The notes beneath the pieces were generated by a model that was not told the DNA's origin, did not search any database, and worked only from the letters and a program-made list of their open reading frames with translations. 10,006 nt of DNA from assembly GCA_023419095.1 (NCBI GenBank), contig JAEZYN010000016.1, positions 1 to 10,006 of the forward strand. Reading direction: 5' to 3'. How positions within the stretch are numbered: the stretch's first letter is position 1; every line of letters starts with the position of its first letter. Below are positions 5,968-10,006 of this stretch, one piece after another. The position numbers were made by a program, and so were the translations under genes. The DNA is from Bacteroidota bacterium. GTDB taxonomy: Bacteria > Bacteroidota > Bacteroidia > Flavobacteriales > Weeksellaceae.

Positions 5968-8900
5968 ATGAAAGTTTTTAAGAAAACACTTAAATATATC
6001 GGGATCTTTCTGGGATCGTTGTTGCTGCTTATCATCCTGCTTATTCTCAGTTTACAATTGCCGGGAGTTCAGAATTTTGCCAAGGGAAAGCTGGTAAACT
6101 ATCTCGAAGAAAAAATTCAAACAAAAGTCAGTCTGGACCGAGTCTACATCGGATTTCCAAACAGTTTGGTAATGGAAAATCTGTATCTTCAGGGCCAAAC
6201 TGTCGATACACTGCTATACGCGCGCAAGCTGGATGTGGGTCTCAACATCCCAAAACTTCTGAAAAGCACGGCAGACCTTATGTCAATTGATCTTCAGGGT
6301 GTAAATGCCAATGTGGTGCGAGAAAAAGACGGCCGTTTCAATTTCGATTATATTATCGATGCGTTTGCCACCAAAGATTCAGAGGAAAGTGAGTCAAAAC
6401 CGTTTATTATCTCGCTTGACAAGATAAAACTCCACGACATCCGCGTTTCATTTATTGATAACCAAGCGAGGAACGACATAGCGCTGTACTTCAAGTCTTT
6501 TGACACCCGCGTGCAGACTTTTGACCTTCAAAATAATTCTTACGCAGCCAATAACATTGCGATGGATGGCTTGCGGCTGAAGCTGAAGCAGGATCTGCTG
6601 GAAGAAGTGGCGGACAAAGTGGAAGAAAAAGTAGATTCCCTGAACCAGAAAAAGCCGATGAAAATTGGGCTGAACCGAATTAAACTGACCAATTTCAACA
6701 TCGATTACGGCGACGACAATTCTAAAACTTTCGCCAAAGTTATTTTTAAAGAGCTGAGCACGAAGATCAATCAGCTTGACCTGGAAAATAACCGTTTTGG
6801 AATTGACAACATTTTGCTGCGTGGCGCCAACATCGATGCAAAATTATTTTTAGCTTCAAATAACACATCTGCCAACGACCAAAATAATTCTTCGGATGCC
6901 CCGAAACCATTAGCGCTACAACTCGGCAAACTTACGTTTGACGACGTGAAACTGGCGTACGATAACACGGCTGCTGCACGCGCACGCAGCGGGATGGATT
7001 TTAATCATCTTAATTTTTCAAAACTCAATCTTGAAGTAAGAAATTTCAAAATGCAGGACGAAACTTTCGCCGGCACCGTCAATTCGGCTGAAATACAAGA
7101 AGGACGCGGACTTAACATTCAAAAATTTAACACAGACTTTGTATACAATAATGAACAAGCGTACCTGAAAGACCTTTACCTGCAGACGCCGCGGACTGTT
7201 CTACGGGACGAAATCGTGTTGAATTATAATTCGATTCAACAACTTTCTGCTAATCCGGGCTCGGTGCGAATTGCCGCCAATATCGAAAATTCAAAATTAG
7301 GATTTGCCGATGTTTTAATGTTCGCTCCTCAGCTGCGGAATACCGCGCCTTTCAATAAATATCCTAATGCTATATTAAATATTAATACAAGGTTACGCGG
7401 CACGATCAATGATTTGAGCATCCAAACCCTACAACTGGCGGGCTTAGACCAACTTCGCATAAACGCATCGGGTACCCTCCGAAATGCGATGACGCCGGAA
7501 AACCTCGCTTACGACCTGAATATCCGCGAGCTGTCGTCGTCGGCTAAAACGGTTTTCAATCTTGTTCCAAAAAACACCATCCCTTCCAATATTTCTTTGC
7601 CTTCCCATTTCAAAATCGCCGGCACAGCAAAGGGAACTACGCAAATTGTAAATACAAATCTCAGACTTACGTCCACGCTTGGAAACGCAGCAGTGCGCGC
7701 GTCTGTGGATATGCGACGCAAGAATCAGGAGCGGTATGATGTTTTAGCCAATCTGAAGAATCTGCAAATCGGACAAATCATCCAGAATAAAGATTTACGT
7801 GGCATTACGGGACAGATTTCCGTGAAGGGCCAAAGTTTTGATCCGAAATCTGCCATTGCGGATTTGAAGGGAAATATTGCTTCAGTTTACTATAATGGCT
7901 ATACTTACCGCAATATGGCGCTGACAGGTAAAATAAACCGCGGAGCTTACCGAATCAATTTGGATTCAAAAGATCCGAATGCAAACTTAAAACTTTTGGC
8001 CTCCGGTGTTTACAGCGAAAAGAATCCAACGGTGAAAGTGAACGGCTCCATCCAGAAACTTGATCTAAATAAACTAGGTTTTTACAGCGATCCGATGATT
8101 TTAGCCGGAAATATTGACGCGGATTTTACAAGCCTGAATCCGGATGCACCTAATGGCTATCTGCATTTGGAGAATTTCGCAATTTCAGACACTCAAGATG
8201 TTTTTCCTCTTCAGGAGGTGATGCTTACGGCGGTTTCAACACAGGACAGCAACCGTGTTGAACTGTTATCACAGGTTGCAGATGTGGAACTTACGGGAAA
8301 ATATAAGCTGACGCAGATTTTCGGCTCGCTGCAGCAAACAATCAATCAATATTATCAGTTTCAAAAGCCTGGTACACAAACAGCGCGGGTAGATCCAAAC
8401 CAATATTTCGATTTTAATGCAAAAATTAAAGACGACAATCTACTCAGGCGCTTTGTGCCGGAACTGACAGAGTTTGAACCCATCACGCTTACCGGAAATT
8501 ACGATGCTGATACACGTCAACTGCAGGTTGATGGACAGATTCCTCAAGTGACTTACGGCAAAAACGTCATTCGAGACGGAACTATCGCCGTGAACAATCA
8601 GGGTGACGCACTCGTCTATGATGTGCAGCTCGGCGAATTTAATAATGAAAGTATTGCGTTAAGAAGAGTGGGCCTCACAGGCGATGTTAAGGATAATGTG
8701 ATCACTTATAATGCTTCGACTAAAGACGAAAAAGATCAGAATAAATTTTTAGTTGCCGGAAATGTCGAGAAAATAGGTGATCTGACACGCATTCACCTTA
8801 ATCCTGATGGCTTAACATTAAATTATACCAACTGGCAGGTAACTCCGGATAACTATCTACAGATCGGCAATGGCGGAATAGTGGCGAACAATTTCGGGAT

Positions 8901-10006
8901 TTCAAATGAGGGCAGTCAGATCCTGCTTCAGTCTGAAACCTCTTCGCCAAACAGTCCGCTGAATGTTTCCATTAAAGATTTTAAAATAGAAACAATAACA
9001 GAACTGGTGAAAAAAGATTCTTTGCTCGCCAAAGGAAATATTAACGGGACCGCTCAGCTTCGAAACCTGCAGCAAAATATGACTTTCGACGCGGATATCG
9101 ATATCACCGATCTGTTCGTGTACGGAAATCCAGTGGGGAATTTAGATTTAAAAGCAAACAGTGCAGGCACCAATGTAATTCGTGCAGACGCAGCTCTCAC
9201 AGGTTTCGATAATGATGTGCGCCTAACGGGTACTTTTAATTCTTCCACAAGCAATGTTGATATGAACCTTGATCTGAACCGGATGCAGATGAAAAGTGTG
9301 CAGGGACTTTCGATGAACGCAATAGAAGAGGCGGAAGGTTACCTTTCCGGCAACCTGCGGATAAACGGAACTACTTCTGCGCCGCGAATCCTGGGTGGTA
9401 TTAAATTTAATGATGTAGGTCTGGGAATCACGCAGCTCGGCAGCAAATTCAGAAATATCAACGATGAAATCAGCTTTACCAGCCGCGGAATTGATTTTAA
9501 TAATTTTACCATCAAAGACGATTCAGGGAACAGTTTTGTAATCGACGGTGCCATCCTTACACAGACTTACAAAGACTTTGCATTTAATCTTGATTTAAAT
9601 GCACAAGATTTTAAAGTGGTAGATTCCGAAAAGAACAATGACCAGATTATGTACGGCGTTTTGGCGGTGAATGCTGATTTGGCCGTGCGTGGCAACCTCG
9701 ATCTGCCGCAGGTTGACGGAAATCTGAGCGTGACCGATGTCACGGATTTTACGTTTGTACTGCCTACTTCATCGCCGCAGCTTCAGGATCGCGAAGGCAT
9801 TGTAGAATTTATTGATCAGGATTTGATTGCCCTGCAGGAAACCATTAAAGCCGACTCACTTACCAACCAAAGCGATATTAAAGGTTTGGATGTGAATGTG
9901 AATATTTCTGTGACAAAAGAAGCTAAAATTTCACTTTTGATCGATAAAGCCAACGGCGATTTTGTTAAACTTCAGGGTGACGCAGAGCTTACGGGCGGCA
10001 TTGATC
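5968..10006 (+). CDS. tamB: TamB/AsmA-like envelope protein (3' end missing)
   Basis: The frame is open from ATG 5968 to the right edge without a stop: 1346 complete codons, truncated by the window. The N-terminus is a short basic stretch (MKVFKKTLK) and one membrane anchor (about residues 10-32), then an AsmA/TamB-type segment around GVQNFAKGKLVNYLEEKI (34-51), so the rest should lie in the periplasm. The body is a long run of short alternating strands, as in the beta-taco groove of TamB/AsmA proteins, which are implicated in autotransporter or outer-membrane protein assembly and in phospholipid transport to the outer membrane. From about residue 1126 the pattern GNLRINGTTSAPRILGGIKF and the later GNLDLPQVDGNLSV (near 1244-1257) match the start of the TamB C-terminal domain (DUF490). 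Flavobacterial homologues are larger still, so some hundreds of residues are probably missing. Oddities are two low-complexity polar stretches (about 135-145 and 297-311) and a charged helical segment (about 209-226). The gene has its own promoter and is divergent from aroQ. Confidence 0.9.
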   Translation, partial: MKVFKKTLKYIGIFLGSLLLLIILLILSLQLPGVQNFAKGKLVNYLEEKIQTKVSLDRVYIGFPNSLVMENLYLQGQTVDTLLYARKLDVGLNIPKLLKSTADLMSIDLQGVNANVVREKDGRFNFDYIIDAFATKDSEESESKPFIISLDKIKLHDIRVSFIDNQARNDIALYFKSFDTRVQTFDLQNNSYAANNIAMDGLRLKLKQDLLEEVADKVEEKVDSLNQKKPMKIGLNRIKLTNFNIDYGDDNSKTFAKVIFKELSTKINQLDLENNRFGIDNILLRGANIDAKLFLASNNTSANDQNNSSDAPKPLALQLGKLTFDDVKLAYDNTAAARARSGMDFNHLNFSKLNLEVRNFKMQDETFAGTVNSAEIQEGRGLNIQKFNTDFVYNNEQAYLKDLYLQTPRTVLRDEIVLNYNSIQQLSANPGSVRIAANIENSKLGFADVLMFAPQLRNTAPFNKYPNAILNINTRLRGTINDLSIQTLQLAGLDQLRINASGTLRNAMTPENLAYDLNIRELSSSAKTVFNLVPKNTIPSNISLPSHFKIAGTAKGTTQIVNTNLRLTSTLGNAAVRASVDMRRKNQERYDVLANLKNLQIGQIIQNKDLRGITGQISVKGQSFDPKSAIADLKGNIASVYYNGYTYRNMALTGKINRGAYRINLDSKDPNANLKLLASGVYSEKNPTVKVNGSIQKLDLNKLGFYSDPMILAGNIDADFTSLNPDAPNGYLHLENFAISDTQDVFPLQEVMLTAVSTQDSNRVELLSQVADVELTGKYKLTQIFGSLQQTINQYYQFQKPGTQTARVDPNQYFDFNAKIKDDNLLRRFVPELTEFEPITLTGNYDADTRQLQVDGQIPQVTYGKNVIRDGTIAVNNQGDALVYDVQLGEFNNESIALRRVGLTGDVKDNVITYNASTKDEKDQNKFLVAGNVEKIGDLTRIHLNPDGLTLNYTNWQVTPDNYLQIGNGGIVANNFGISNEGSQILLQSETSSPNSPLNVSIKDFKIETITELVKKDSLLAKGNINGTAQLRNLQQNMTFDADIDITDLFVYGNPVGNLDLKANSAGTNVIRADAALTGFDNDVRLTGTFNSSTSNVDMNLDLNRMQMKSVQGLSMNAIEEAEGYLSGNLRINGTTSAPRILGGIKFNDVGLGITQLGSKFRNINDEISFTSRGIDFNNFTIKDDSGNSFVIDGAILTQTYKDFAFNLDLNAQDFKVVDSEKNNDQIMYGVLAVNADLAVRGNLDLPQVDGNLSVTDVTDFTFVLPTSSPQLQDREGIVEFIDQDLIALQETIKADSLTNQSDIKGLDVNVNISVTKEAKISLLIDKANGDFVKLQGDAELTGGID

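Noticed and set aside
9094..9105. Perfect 12-bp palindrome GATATCGATATC inside the tamB-like gene
   Set aside because: It encodes an ordinary alternating Asp-Ile strand of the repeat body, so coding constraint explains it.
6771..9554. Short minus-strand open frames inside the tamB-like gene
   Set aside because: They are all contained in one uninterrupted 1346-codon frame with coherent TamB/AsmA features; none has a recognisable domain.
1..10006. Mobile elements, CRISPR arrays, tRNA/rRNA genes or a defence system
   Set aside because: I saw no transposase, integrase, direct-repeat array, tRNA-like cloverleaf or defence protein; the window is packed with intact core genes.

Overview
The window looks like a chromosomal housekeeping segment from a member of the Bacteroidota, most likely a flavobacterium of the Chryseobacterium/Kaistella kind. 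The evidence is an AT-rich sequence, no Shine-Dalgarno sequence before any start codon, several perfect matches to the Bacteroidota -7 promoter element TAnnTTTG placed just upstream of starts, and proteins that read as typical flavobacterial versions of their families. The genus is inferred from general resemblance; no search was run.

Layout from left to right. (1) 1-60, minus strand: the first 20 codons of a gene for an exported protein, which is a signal peptide only. (2) 139-597, minus: smpB, the tmRNA partner in ribosome rescue. (3) 760-2382, plus: an ABC-F ATPase of the YkpA/YbiT type, divergent from smpB and closed by a strong intrinsic terminator at 2391-2416. (4) 2468-4180, plus: recJ, a single-strand DNA 5'-3' exonuclease, with a promoter so close to its ATG that its mRNA is probably leaderless. 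(5) 4184-5335, minus: a conserved protein of unknown function with GNAT acetyltransferase-like features, convergent with recJ with only 3 bp between the stop codons. (6) 5368-5784, minus: aroQ, type II 3-dehydroquinate dehydratase, probably the first gene of a two-gene unit with (5). (7) 5968 to the right edge, plus: a very large TamB/AsmA-like envelope protein, open for 1346 codons and still unfinished at the edge.

The genes do not form one pathway. smpB and the ABC-F gene are both tied to the ribosome; recJ serves DNA repair and recombination; aroQ serves aromatic amino acid synthesis; the TamB-like protein serves outer-membrane assembly or lipid transport. The divergent gap 5785-5967 carries opposed promoters for aroQ and tamB plus a near-perfect 24-bp palindrome.

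I found no mobile element, CRISPR array, tRNA, rRNA, phage gene or defence system, and no gap between genes longer than about 185 bases. The best second looks are the asymmetric ABC-F ATPase, in which both degenerate motifs fall in the same composite ATP site, the leaderless recJ, the unknown GNAT-like gene behind aroQ, and the palindrome upstream of tamB.
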